Source: Tubiluchus corallicola
Lineage: Eukaryota > Priapulida > Priapulimorpha > Priapulimorphida > Tubiluchidae
Length of the DNA: 64,000 nucleotides
Assembly: GCA_030141605.1 (NCBI GenBank)
Contig: JAQGDQ010000209.1
Location: 241,501 to 305,500, forward strand
Reading direction: 5' to 3'
The position numbers were made by a program, and so were the translations under genes. The notes beneath the pieces are model-generated. The model saw only the letters and a program-made list of their open reading frames with translations. It made no database searches and had not been told where the DNA came from. Shown here piece by piece: positions 1-10,730 of the stretch. Numbering within the stretch: position 1 is the first letter of the stretch; each line of letters starts with the position of its first letter.

Positions 1-881
1 CTTTCAGGATTGGAGAGGTAACCTGAACTGAAGGTCGAATAATTATTATTGTTACTATTTATTCGCTCTCAGAAATACAATAACGAAATTATGTACAAAC
101 AGTAGTCAAAAATAACTATACAGGTTAAGTAAATAAGATTAGTTGAAAATATCAACATAATACTCATACACCAAAATTTCTGTACAACATGACATTACTT
201 GTTATGACAAAAATAAGTGTCAAATTAATACAGACCTATAACATATAAACTTGCTACCCATAATCAGTTATATATATATACAAACTACCTATAACATTAT
301 ATTTTATGTCAATCAACGGATATGCAACGAGTTACAGCAAATATGAATCAAAATAGAAATTAGCTCGTTTTTCGAGAAACTTGTTATTTGTTTCGATAGC
401 TTGTATTGTATCTCTGACAGGTGAACATATTGTAGCTTCTCTTTCTAGGTTGTAAGATTTCTCAGTAATACAATATAATAAATGTTTCAAATCATGATAG
501 TTTAAGTTATTATTATATTTGTAAGGTATTAACTGCAAATTGTAGTAGCCGATAATTGACCTCACAGAAAAAATAGCTTGTTTTTTGCAAAGTGAATGGT
601 GACAGGTAATTTTTGCACATTGTTTCTCATTGTCTTCTGGGCTTATCTCTAAAAGTCAGCTTTGTAGTTTCCTCTCTTTGTTTCTCCCTTCCTAAAGTGA
701 GTGGAAAATTTGTTCCTCTGTAAATGTAGGGAAAATGACTAGCAAGAAATGGAAATCCTTAGTAAAATTTAAATGAATTATAGTGGCTTTATTGGCACTA
801 CTTTGTGTTATGATTTTTTCACAGCTCTTTGCCTATTTTAGCAAAGTGCCTGAGCTGTTTGCCGTTCCCTTGGTTTCACAG
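1..881. other. 5' flank/intron, no recognised exon
   Basis: AT-rich non-coding sequence upstream of the first recognisable enolase exon. It should be an intron of the ENO4-like gene, because the exon at 882 begins in the middle of the enolase fold. An acceptor-like CTTTCAG sits at the very start of the window and is followed 10 bases later by a GT. That would be a 10-base exon, which I do not accept. No enolase N-terminal domain exon was found here. Confidence 0.4.
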
Positions 882-956
882 ACAGCATGTGCTTTGGCTT
901 CGGTAATTTACGAGGTGCCCTTATTCCGTCATATACGAGAAATTGCTGAGACTGAG
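882..956 (+). CDS. ENO4-like: ENO4-like exon (first in window)
   Basis: 75 bases, phase 0 at both ends, acceptor TTTCACAG and donor GTAAAT. It encodes the enolase helix and strand ending PLFRHIREIAETE, matching the G.PLYRHIADL motif of enolases. The preceding exon was not found. Confidence 0.7.
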
Positions 957-3900
957 GTAAATCAAGTGGCATAGCAAGTATTGCTGTTGTATGTGATTAA
1001 TGTGCATTTTAAAAAATGGTTATCAGGATTTACCATCTAGGCATTCATGTTACTTTTTCAACCTCGTAAATAAGCGAGGCATTTTGACTAGACTGGAAAT
1101 ATCTGACCTGGTTGCAGACCTGCCAAGCTCTCATGCATTAAGCATTTTAAATCTTTCACATGCGTACACGCATCAAATTTCAGTTCACAGTCATTCCCCA
1201 ACTTCACATGCAAGTTTGCAAATCAGTTGATTTCCTTTGCCCTCAGTACCAACCGCGAGACAATTAGTAGCTTCTACTATAGAGTAGCGTTCATGAGGTT
1301 CACAATGTAGGTTGCACTAAAGGGTATTACAGTTACTGAATGGAGGCACTTTTCGGTGCTATTGAACTTTTTTCATTGAACTATTTGAACATTGTGAAGT
1401 ACAATAACAGCATAAGAAAGTTCAGTAATACACAAAAATTACGTTAATTTTTTTGCCTTCATTTTTAATAAATTGATTTTGATGCACAAAAAATGCAAAA
1501 ATTTCTGGGGTATCATTTGCCACCTTGACCCCTATAGGGAGCGAGATGATCCACGGACTTTCTAAGTTTTACAATCATTTTTACATCAAATGGTTGGCAG
1601 GTCTGTGGTTGATTTAGCCAGGATTTTGCAGCATATTATGCAGGCATGAATTATAATAAATTTGTGAGATTATGATATCTATATGTTTTTATTTTTGTAA
1701 GTCTATAAAAACTGTTTGTTGTCTAAATTTCTTTTTATCTTTTTGTAATTGGGCATTGCAAGGTAGTGATAAATGAAATGAACAGATGCTTTGAGTTTTT
1801 TAAATTTAAGTATATTGCTAATACTAATCTTATACTACAACACCAAACATCAAAATCTGTTTGTTTGCCGCAAACTGGAAACATTAACTTAATTCTATTG
1901 GTTTTGTGTTTTATAATTTTAACCATTGCACTGTGAATGAAATATCATTTCAGATACTCTTGCAAACATTAGCTATATAAATAATGTAATTAATCTTTTT
2001 TATCTGTTAGTTGTTCCTGGGTTTATAAACGAACAATAAACAATCTATTTTCTCCATTTGTAGGAAAGCTGCTATATGCCTTTGCCTGTAATGGCGGTTT
2101 TACATGGGGGTGACAAGCGTACAAAAGTGAGACTATTGCTGCTGGACGAAATTTTTTTAATACCGTCATCATCATTAACATTTGAAGAGGTATTATTGTG
2201 GCATAGGCAGACAGGGCATATAATAAAAACATTAAACTAAACTAATTGATGCTAAATTTAAAAAAGACAATAATTTCACTACGCTTTACCGACGATGTAA
2301 ACACACGTGATTCAACGTAAGTTTTCATGAAGAGGACCCAGGTGTGAAAACAACTAATCAATCATCCAATCAAGAGCCTGCAGACCTGAGCGTGTGATTC
2401 AGTATATTGCCTATTAAGATCTATGCTTCTGATCCGCCCGTGCTAACAAGACAATAAACCAATCAGCAGTGTGTAGGCAGGTCATGTCACCTGTTCAGAG
2501 TAGTATTTAAGAAGGGCAGATCCAGAGGCAAGACACATTCGCTGCTGATGAGGTCTGCTACCAGAAGGCTTGTTAACAAACTCTGCTAATACAAGAGTTG
2601 CTAACAAGCACTGTTATCACAAGAGCTGCTAATTATAAGCCCTAAATCATAATAAAGCAATTAAATAAATAATCCAATGTTACAAAATTGTCCATCAAAG
2701 CCAACATTCCTCCAATATCAGTTTTTCTGCTATTAACTTCTAATTTGTGCCGAAGTGTGCCTTAGGCTTAACAGACAGATGAACCCAAGCCGTTGGTACA
2801 AAATTTCATCGTCTGCACACCTTTCTGTTACGTGAACTCCTAGCCGCATTACACTACATTACTTAAGCTGCTTTGAGGCATGCAATGTTATTGTGTTGCT
2901 CTGGTGCATAGTCTTGGCACACGTATGTACTAATTGTGCTAAACAACTCATAAGTTCTCAGAAAATGGCAACATTGTTTTTCTAAATCACCCACAATGCT
3001 ACTACATATTGAAGTGTTCTTAGGATGAATATGATGAATTAGCAAAAATACCTACTGGTCATTGAGTCTAAGATGGTTTCAGAAAGTCTATTTTTTAAAC
3101 TAACCTAGATAGTCCATTCAAATAAAACCATATAGACTTCTGATGACTGTGAATCAAAATAAGAGCAGCTGTCACTAAAAATGCAATAATTTCGTCTTCT
3201 GTCAAGCTTTTGTAGCCCATCTTTGCAGGATATTGAGAATGGCATACAGGTAAAAAGTGCTTACTATAAGAAGAAAAAGTGATTTTAATTTCACATTGTT
3301 TCGAGCTGTCGAGCCATTTCGTCAGTCACATGAGTTGTGTAATCAGCTTTTACATAATTCCTTCTTACAGTTGTATGCGACTTCTAAACTGAACTCTTAT
3401 AAGCCTTTGGCCGTTTTTGTAGTTATTTTTTCTATTCTTATGAGAACATTTCTATTGTTGTGTGTCGAAAGTTGTAAGGATATGTTTCCAGTCTTGTTTA
3501 TTCATTTGAAACTCATTTTACAATAATTCATTTAAAAATAGCTACACAAATGCGTGGAATAAATGACATTAGTCTTCTCTGTTGTCTAGAGTATGGAGAC
3601 ACAATTGAAGATTCATAAACAATTGAGTTCTTTGCTGGGTGGAGGAAAACGACCAGTATGTATTGCTTATGTTCATTGTTGTTGCTGATCATAATGCTTT
3701 ATGCTATGTACATGTGTAGTTGCATACTGGAAAACAAATTATTAATTGAGATATGCAGTGGGTATCAAGAACAGGTTAACCTTACTTATTACTTGAGGGG
3801 TCAGATTAGTAATGTAAGAAAAAGGCAAAGTCATCCTCCTGTGATCTTAATATGATTTTAAAAACCTACTTAAATTAGTAATGTTCAAAGACCTCGACGT

Positions 3901-6900
3901 TTTCAAGCATTTTACAGTTTTTTTTTGTAAATATGTATGGCAATAAATGAAATTCAAGTTTAAAACTGCATAGCAGTCAGCCGAATTTACGTTGCAAAAT
4001 GCTATGCTATAAGAGTAAAATTTTCACTGTGCAAAAGTCAGAATCCAAAATGATAAAGTTTCACAAAAGAAATGGGTGGCTGTTATGAATAGCAGGAAAG
4101 CATAGTACTTTGTACTATGACAAGTTTTTCGTGAAATACTCTGTATAAATTAGCTGAAACAGCTTAGTTTATTTTAGTTTATTCCAAAATGCCATAAATA
4201 TTACATTGTTACATACATTACTATTAAGATATTGCTACTACAAAACCGAACTAAATTTAAAGTTTCACCAGATATTGAGATATCAGCACAGGCTAAAAAA
4301 TAGACTTGTACAGGCCTGAGCAAAAGGCAAAATAGAAAGCAGTAGGTGTGAAATAAAATAAGCAATAAGAATGAAATAACAGAGTGATGGCAAGGGTAGT
4401 GACAATGACAAGTGAGTGAGGTGATGATGACAGTGAAGATTAGATTCACATTAGCAAGTAGGCCTAAAGAGAAGCAAATCAATTAGCTGAGTAACTGCAA
4501 AAGTCAGTTAGGAGTTATAGGAAATATCTCCTATGAAAATACCAGAAGACTGATGGTTCATATTTTTATTCAGTATCCTGCAGATTTTAACTCTATCGAG
4601 ATCTCTTTCTAGTTCCCTTCTGAATCATGGTATATGCGCATACCTTTGGTATGTAGCCATGTGCATACATTTAGTACATATACATTTTGTGTGTATTAAA
4701 GTTATCTTGCATTAAGTAAACCGTTACTAACAGAATATAGCAATGACTAATTGTGGTTAATAAATCATAGGCAAGTAGAGGTCCACTTGGAGGACTGATA
4801 CCAGCTGTAGATAAGCTTGATCAAGCTATTGATGCAGTGGTTACCGCTATCAAACAAAGCGGTTTCGAACCTGGTAATGATATGTTCCTGGGACTTGCGT
4901 TACACGGAGATGAAACTTTTGATCAGGTTAGTTCTGCTTTGCAAGAAATTTACAGATGTATGTGTCACCACTTTTATGTTACAGTGTAACAGGAATGCTT
5001 ATCAACACATTGTATGTGTAACTTTATTGAGCAAATAAAATCTGTAGTAGTAGTAGTAGCCTGTATCAGTGTTAAAAAAAGTTAAGTTACCTTTCCCAGT
5101 ACTTTCTGTGCTTTTACCTTTCATGCACATCTACTTGATCAGCAGTGTTTAGACAATGGAAGTTCTAAATACATTTGCGTATGCTCCATGAATTGCATTA
5201 CTCTTCATCCAAAAATACTTTCACGTGGTGACCATTGATTGAGCTAAACACTGTTCTTAGACTTAACAACTGATTAAAATGCAACAGCATTTTTAATGAA
5301 ATAGCAATGTAGCAAAATTGTCAAACATGGTTATTAATGAAACTATTAATAGCCTATTTGGCTAACTAAGCTAACATTACTATAGCTAAGGTTTTATGAG
5401 TTTATAAATTATCAGATTTCATACATGGGGTACCGAAAGCTTGCTATATTCTTTGCATTTCCGAGAACTCCATTCTGTATGATTATTTAATTTTTGTGCG
5501 TGCTCTAGTCACTTTGTATGCTGTTATTTCATCTATGTATTTGCTTTCGTCAGTTTTTTAGCTTAGACTCATTTTAGTTTGCTCATATATAAAATTTTTA
5601 CTTAAATAACATATTTAAGTTTATCTATATATATATAGATAATATATATATATATATCTTTGTTTCAGAAGCAGCAAAAATACAGTATATCTTCTAACTT
5701 AAAGCGACCAAAGGAATCCATGTATGTCTTCTACGTAGAATTGTTAAATAAGCATCCTTATGTTAAGCTTCTTGTCAACCCATTTTGTACAGAGGTAAGT
5801 CAAGAGACGTCAACCATGATAATGAGACATTTAAATCTAGTAAGATTAAGGTGTTTATTGATTGGCATTGCCACTTATTTAACTGGCTTTTTCGTGTTTC
5901 ATAAGTTTTTCATTGTTTTTGTTTGACTGTTTTATGGTTATATGTTTATGTTTTTATGTTTTTGACTGTGATAGGAGAACCAAATTTAGTTTATCATTAA
6001 CAAAATCTTCTGAAGTTTGTAAATGAAATCAGTACAAGCATCTGAGATGTACTAGGTGTGTACAGATAGAGGATGAGTGTGACAGATCGAACCAGCCAAA
6101 GCCAATTTTTTCCAGCAATTGCCCAGCCATTTAGTAGCCATACTCATACTTTACAGCTTAGCAAAACCATATCCATTTGGCTGTATCTCTTGAATTGATA
6201 CTAAATTTGAAACTCTTTTCAGCTAGTAGACGAAAAGCTGAAGAGTTTCACAGTGAAAAAAATTTCAGTCTAAATTACAGGATGAAGAAAACTGGCAGAA
6301 ACTGAGAGAATCGCTCGGATCCGAGTGTGGATTGGCTAGCAGAAAAATTCCTTTCAATGCCTCATGTCACACAGCTGCTTTTATAAAATTTAAATCTTCG
6401 TATAGTGTTACAGATGTCATGAAAGAAGCCAAGTTGCTGCATGGTATGTGAAGTGCTATGCTTTTGTTACTGTTTTGCATTTGAATGCCTTGAAAATAAA
6501 AGAAAACATGGTAATATACTAACAGTTAGTGGTGATCATTGTCTCAAGGAGCTAAGTTGATTAGTATTCATTAGGCAGACAGGCAAGTTAAGGCAAGTAT
6601 GCCTAAGTTGATCAATGTTCATTAGGCAAACAAGCAAGTTGAAGCAAGCATGCCTAGGTTGATTACGTTCATTAGGCATACAGTCAAGTTAAGGTAAGTA
6701 TGCTAGGTTGATCAATGTCCATTAGGCAAGTTACAGCATCATTGCAAATTCTTTTATTATAATTCGCAATGAAACAAAAGTATATCTCTTGTAACAATAT
6801 AAAGATACCAAACATACATTTTTGAATTCTCCATAATGGTGGTAAGAGCATACATAGGCTAGAGTAGATGTGATTATTAGGGCGTACATAAACATCAGTT

Positions 6901-8595
6901 GAATTATCAGTTTGTCAACTTATTTGTGAAGTGAAGCATTTCATAGCTACATGGCTGGCATAAATTGTTTTAAAAAGTGCTTACATTTGAAAAGCAACAT
7001 GTTTTCTACCAAGTATCCATGCATTGAGATTTTATCACCAATTATTCTTTACAGAAAGTGCATGTATTGTGATACTAGAGGCAACTGGAAACACAATAAC
7101 AGACTTTGCAGCTGATTTTGTAAGTATATTACTATTTGTTGAAAAGCTATTTATTGGTAATGGTGATATTGGAAATATGTGAACTGAAAATTTCGTTACA
7201 TTTGTGCAATCAAATGCAAAAGGTTGGGTACAGTTGTCCTACACAACGCTTCAACTACTGTTTAGCAACTAGTTCTGCACCATGCCCTGTAGTCAGTGCT
7301 TTTTGTTCAAATGCAGCAATAAGTGTGAAAACTCATTATTTCTTAGGATCAAGAATTGACATGGGATTTAGCTTGTATGTAGGATACTGCAAATACAGAT
7401 TAGTCCCTTATAAGTCTTTTGTCATTGAAGTTTGCATTTTTTTACTAATAGTCACAATTCTGTTACTCTTTGGCACTTAGTTCAGTTTAGTTTATTCATT
7501 CATTTCACTTGGCAAAAGACAACTATTTTTAAAGTTATCATGTCTATGGACATTCTGGAGAATTCACTTGGTATCAAGACTGGCTTATAAAACCTATAGT
7601 TGAACAATTCTCCCTGTAATTAACTCAACTTCTGTAAAAATTTTCAATTGTAATGATTGAAATTAATATCAATAAAATTATCACTAAAAATTATATTTCA
7701 TGTAGTGATGTGTCGTGCTTGCCACTGGACAAATTGTTTTATATACGTGTAGTGATTTTACTAAATTAGATTGCTGTAGAAAATGTTGAATTTTGCAATA
7801 AACTATAAATATATAAATATTTATATGATTATTATTAATTTTTAAGTAAAATTTTATATATATATGTATGCATATCTCAATTTTATGTGGACAACGCTAA
7901 ACACAATGTCAGGCTAAACTTAAGCACAAGTGTTTAGCATAAAGTAATTCACAGCATTGTAACTATAATGCATTGATGCAAATGATGACGAGGCTTGATT
8001 TTTCTAAAAAGTAATATTTTCATACTTAGTTTTCAATCTTATTTTATCGCGTAACTGAATTCCTTCATTTCATTATTTTGTTTTACAGGCCATTGGTGTT
8101 GGCGCAAGTATGGTGTACTTGCCAGGTCCATCTAGTGCTATGATTACTGATATCGTGAATCAGCTTATACACATTGAGAGACGTTTAACTGATACCTACA
8201 ATGTCTGTCCAGCGTCAAAAGCAAAATCTTTGCAGATGTTTCATCAACTTCCAAAAATTACTGCTGACAATGTCGTTATCCAAAAAGATAAAGAAGATCA
8301 TGGCAGTGCTCAGGCTCTAGGAGATTTTGATGCTGGTATTAGTCATGAAAATGTTCATGATAATGCTGAAGATACTGGCAAGGAAAATGATCTTAAAGGT
8401 CCTGCTGAAGACAGTGAAGATATTCCAAGTGACAGTGCAAATATTCAAAAGCATTCCAATGAAAATACTGATGTTCAAGATGTGGCTGTTAGTGGCCTGG
8501 AAAATAAAACTCCTGAAGAAAATGGTGACATTCAGAACACTTGCCTAAACCAATCTTATACTAAAGAAAATATTCCAGTTATCATTGAAGACTGA
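882..8595 (+). CDS. ENO4-like: Enolase superfamily protein, ENO4-like (3' part of gene, 8 exons)
   Basis: Spliced CDS: 882-956, 2064-2189, 3590-3655, 4771-4926, 5669-5794, 6281-6443, 7055-7119, 8089-8595. All junctions close in frame and give 427 residues, running from the enolase segment PLFRHI through MPLPVMAVLHGG (compare the PVP..NV.NGG.H loop), VNPF, SVTDVMKEAKL (compare the K345 strand SVTES..ACKL) to the end of the barrel. The N-terminal domain is missing, so the gene starts upstream. Enolases interconvert 2-phosphoglycerate and phosphoenolpyruvate; ENO4 is a divergent animal paralogue linked to sperm. Aligned by eye, only the K345 equivalent (IKFK) is kept. H373 aligns with Glu, R374 with Ala and K396 with Tyr, and the metal-binding acids appear replaced. 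The last exon adds an acidic tail of about 110-130 residues not found in glycolytic enolases. Family assignment is good; the ENO4 orthology is inferred. Confidence 0.75.
2064..2189 (+). CDS. ENO4-like: ENO4-like exon
   Basis: 126 bases, phase 0/0, acceptor ATTTGTAG and donor GTATTA. It encodes MPLPVMAVLHGG, the counterpart of the enolase VPVPAFNVINGGSH loop, followed by a variable stretch that replaces the MQEFMILP strand. Confidence 0.75.
2290..2690 (+). repeat. Possible solo-LTR-like or promoter-bearing repeat block
   Basis: An intronic block less AT-rich than its surroundings. It has several CCAATCA-type boxes, a TATTTAAG TATA-like box near 2512, and repeated GCTAA.CAAGAG motifs. AATAAA signals lie near the end. 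The order (CCAAT boxes, TATA, short transcribed region, poly(A) signal) resembles a retrotransposon LTR. I could not define matching ends or a target-site duplication, so this is only a suggestion. Confidence 0.25.
3590..3655 (+). CDS. ENO4-like: ENO4-like exon
   Basis: 66 bases, phase 0/0, acceptor TTGTCTAG and donor GTATGT. It encodes SMETQLKIHKQLSSLLGGG, the helix equivalent to the enolase EVYH.LK segment before the E211 loop. Confidence 0.65.
4771..4926 (+). CDS. ENO4-like: ENO4-like exon
   Basis: 156 bases, phase 0/0, acceptor AATCATAG and donor GTTAGT. It encodes RGPLGGLIP, in the place of the enolase GDEGGFAP loop (E211 lost), then the helix and DMFLGLALHGDETFDQ, in the place of the LGMDVAASEF strand (D245 lost). 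Confidence 0.75.
5043..5060. repeat. (GTA)n microsatellite
   Basis: A short run of about five GTA units in an ENO4-like intron. Confidence 0.7.
5617..5658. repeat. (TA)n microsatellite
   Basis: Two TATATATA runs separated by AGATAA, immediately upstream of the ENO4-like acceptor at 5668. Confidence 0.85.
5669..5794 (+). CDS. ENO4-like: ENO4-like exon
   Basis: 126 bases, phase 0/0, acceptor TGTTTCAG and donor GTAAGT. It ends in VKLLVNPFCTE, matching enolase VSIEDPFDQDDW, with the metal-binding Glu-Asp replaced by Val-Asn. The acceptor lies just downstream of a (TA)n tract. Confidence 0.75.
6281..6443 (+). CDS. ENO4-like: ENO4-like exon
   Basis: 163 bases, phase 0 in and 1 out, acceptor AAATTACAG and donor GTATGT. 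It contains ENWQKLRESLG and FIKFKSSYSVTDVMKEAKL. The first Lys of IKFK lines up with catalytic K345 of enolases. Confidence 0.75.
6552..6735. repeat. ~50-bp tandem repeat, about 3.5 copies
   Basis: Direct tandem repeat with a period near 50-51 bases. Each unit contains ATTCATTAGGCA and GGCAAGTATGCCTA-like blocks. It lies in the ENO4-like intron between the exons at 6281 and 7055. Confidence 0.8.
7055..7119 (+). CDS. ENO4-like: ENO4-like exon
   Basis: 65 bases, phase 1 in and 0 out, acceptor TCTTTACAG and donor GTAAGT. It encodes the strand where enolases have SHRSGETED; here it reads LEATGNTIT, so the His and Arg that bind substrate are absent. Confidence 0.72.
8089..8595 (+). CDS. ENO4-like: ENO4-like last exon with acidic tail
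   Basis: 504 coding bases plus TGA at 8593-8595, acceptor TTTTACAG. It starts with AIGVGASMVYLPGPSS, in the place of VGLCTGQIKTGAPCRSE (K396 becomes Tyr), and continues through the last barrel helix. It then runs into a low-complexity tail rich in Asp, Glu, Asn and Ser with no recognised fold. Confidence 0.8.
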   Translation, partial: AIGVGASMVYLPGPSSAMITDIVNQLIHIERRLTDTYNVCPASKAKSLQMFHQLPKITADNVVIQKDKEDHGSAQALGDFDAGISHENVHDNAEDTGKENDLKGPAEDSEDIPSDSANIQKHSNENTDVQDVAVSGLENKTPEENGDIQNTCLNQSYTKENIPVIIED

Positions 8596-8782
8596 ATTGA
8601 ACAGAAGTGATCTAAATATTATGTACTGAACATATATACCAACTATCTATATAGTTGATAATGGAGGTGGTATTCCTTCCGACATTAAGAATCTCCCTAT
8701 TTGTGTATACACTAGTTTTAATGTCATGTAGTGTGGGTTTAAATATCTTTTAGAGATACAAATTCTGAAAACAAGTTTGAAA

Positions 8783-8788
8783 AATAAA
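8783..8788 (+). terminator. Poly(A) signal of ENO4-like gene
   Basis: AATAAA 188 bases after the stop codon. A second AATAAA lies at 8929-8934. Either could end the mRNA. Confidence 0.55.
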
Positions 8789-9190
8789 ATCTGTATTAAT
8801 TTGCTTATTTTGTAGTTTACGATGCAAGGCCTTTCTGGAACTTTCAGTTCACCCAGTGTGTAATGCTAAAACAGTTTGCATAACTATTTTTTGTTAAAAA
8901 TGTAAAGAAAACTATAAAAATGCTTGAAAATAAAATATTTTTCTTAGCAAACCAACTTTTTATTTACACGAAAACAAAACTGAACTCATGCGAGATATCT
9001 TGATGGTCTTATGACCTAACTGTGGCTGGATTATCACTAATGCTTTGTATACATGTTTTGTAAACAGAAATTAAAAAAAGTATGAAAATGTACTTGAAAA
9101 TGACAATTTTATTCAATATCTATAACCTACTTTCGTTTATAGACGACATAATTTTTCCTGAAAACTGAACTCGTTTTATATTACTTCTGA

Positions 9191-9427
9191 CTATTTTTTG
9201 TCCCTAAAATTCGTGTCACAAGTTTTTATTAATTTTATAGTACCTATATGCGAGTTACGTAGCCTTTCAAATCTACACGCTTTCAAAGCACCATTACTCA
9301 TTAGTATTACTTTAGCAAGCATTTCAGTTTCACAGCAACCATAGCACAAGGCGACTAAAAGAGGCATTCCTGTATCACATAGCTGATATTTAATGGCAAA
9401 GCTGGTAACACGACGAAGACAGATCAT
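9191..9427 (-). CDS. Hypothetical minus-strand ORF or exon
   Basis: A 78-codon frame whose codon use looks coding. It is open a further 11 codons upstream, to a possible acceptor near 9459. The sequence includes VTSFAIKYQLCDTGMPLLVA and LAKVILMSNGALKACRFERL. I do not recognise the family. A minus-strand AATAAA (plus-strand TTTATT) follows at about 9107 and another near 8960, which would suit a gene convergent with the ENO4-like gene. It could instead be a random ORF. Confidence 0.3.
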   Translation of the reverse strand: MICLRRVTSFAIKYQLCDTGMPLLVALCYGCCETEMLAKVILMSNGALKACRFERLRNSHIGTIKLIKTCDTNFRDKK

Positions 9428-9759
9428 GGTTACTCTGTCTTTTGGATTTGGCTTAAATTACATAATAGTACAACATTGGTTAGAATGGACATATACATGA
9501 TCATTAATGTTTATGGAACAGCACTAAGTGATCAGCTAACAGGTTAAGATTTAACCTATGACGTGAAGGCAGTCACGACACACAGCGTTAAGCGCCAGTA
9601 AAAAGGAAACAGCAAATTCCAACAGCTAAAATGCATTTTAATTTAAATGAACTCGAGAAGAAAATGCTAGGTTATAGTAAAACGTCTAATTAAGTAGACC
9701 GCCATCGTCGAGATGAACTCCTCGACCAAGACGCACTACCTAATTCTCATTCGTCATCA

Positions 9760-9945
9760 TCATCTCCTCACATTCTGCACTGTTAACGCAAACACAACCA
9801 ATAATATTGGCGCAAAAAAATAGTAAATTGGTGAAATAGTATAATAAGTTCTTGAAAAAACTAAAATTATAACAGCCAGGGACAAGAGTAAAACATGTCT
9901 TATGGATTTCATTGTACACTTCTGTGCAAAATTCCTATTAGACAT
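9760..9945 (-). CDS. Hypothetical small membrane protein ORF
   Basis: A 61-codon ORF with two hydrophobic segments (VLLLSLAVIILVF at about residues 18-30 and YYFFAPILLVVFALTV at about 41-56), a basic N-terminus and a basic C-terminal RR. If real it is a small two-pass membrane or signal-anchor protein, or the first exon of a gene that includes the frame at 9191-9427. No family was recognised. The hydrophobic pattern is real, but AT-rich DNA produces such ORFs by chance. Confidence 0.2.
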   Translation of the reverse strand: MSNRNFAQKCTMKSIRHVLLLSLAVIILVFSRTYYTISPIYYFFAPILLVVFALTVQNVRR

Positions 9946-10290
9946 TTAAAGCACCATTCTGGCATGCACTAGTTGACACGGTGTACCATACCACCAAATG
10001 CAATGCTCACTTTGTTTGCTGATTCCACAATTTTGTGATGATATAATTGCTGTTTTGTAAGAAAATCAATGTAATTATATATCTTTGCCTTCTTTAGTAA
10101 TATTATTATTTTTGATTTTACTTTTTTCAATTATCATCCTCATCATCACTTCTACTGCTCTCATCACTCACTACCGCCTCGATGCCATTGTCTTTATTTT
10201 GTATTTGGGAGTGATAAATTGTTCCGGTCAATACTAATTATTGCTGCACTGTGTGCAGTCTGACTTTTTCCTAGACTAATAGGTAGTTAG

Positions 10291-10730
10291 TAAGGGTGAG
10301 CATTCTCTACCGGAAAGCAAATTCGAATCGAACCAAATTTGTGACTTTCGAATTTGAATGGAACCGAACTTCAGTGTTTCGAATTCGAACCGAATTCGAA
10401 TTGAGATCGAAAGATTTTCGAACAAGTTTTCGAACCACCAGCAAAAATTAGTCTTACAAAGATCATGCAGATCACTAGATTTTGTTCTGCAATAAAACGA
10501 CTAATAATTTCTTTAAAATTGTGTGCAGAAATCACAGCTAAATTATGCTAATTGCATGATGTTTCAGTCGTTTTAGTGATGAAGAATATGTGTGATTGAA
10601 GTACTGAATTATTCGAATCTATAGTTTGGGATTCGAATCGAGTTCGAACTAAAAAAATTCGTTCGAATCGAATTCGAGCTTTCGAATTTGATTCGAACAT
10701 TCGAACTCGAACGTTCGATGCTCACCCCTA
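10291..10730. mobile_element. hAT-type non-autonomous element with 8-bp TSD
   Basis: The 13-bp terminal inverted repeats TAAGGGTGAGCAT and (reverse) TAGGGGTGAGCAT differ at one base. They are flanked by 8-bp duplications GTAGTTAG (10283-10290) and GTGGTTAG (10731-10738), 7 of 8 identical. Sub-terminal regions are rich in TTCGAATTCGAA-type palindromic words. The 8-bp duplication and TIR style fit hAT transposons. No transposase is present. Confidence 0.75.

Noticed and set aside
1..16. 10-base micro-exon at the window edge
   Set aside because: CTTTCAG followed by GT 10 bases later, but no frame or homology supports it.
783..974. 63-codon ORF starting MALLALLCVM as a secreted small protein
   Set aside because: The first 33 codons are intron. 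The frame only becomes conserved after the acceptor at 881, where it is the enolase exon 882-956.
8327..8548. Met/Leu/Lys-rich ORF
   Set aside because: Out-of-frame shadow of the ENO4-like last exon.
10140..10200. Minus-strand acidic tail resembling a transposase C-terminus
   Set aside because: Only about 20 Asp/Ser codons from a CAT/ATC-rich stretch; simple-sequence origin is likelier and no TIRs were found.
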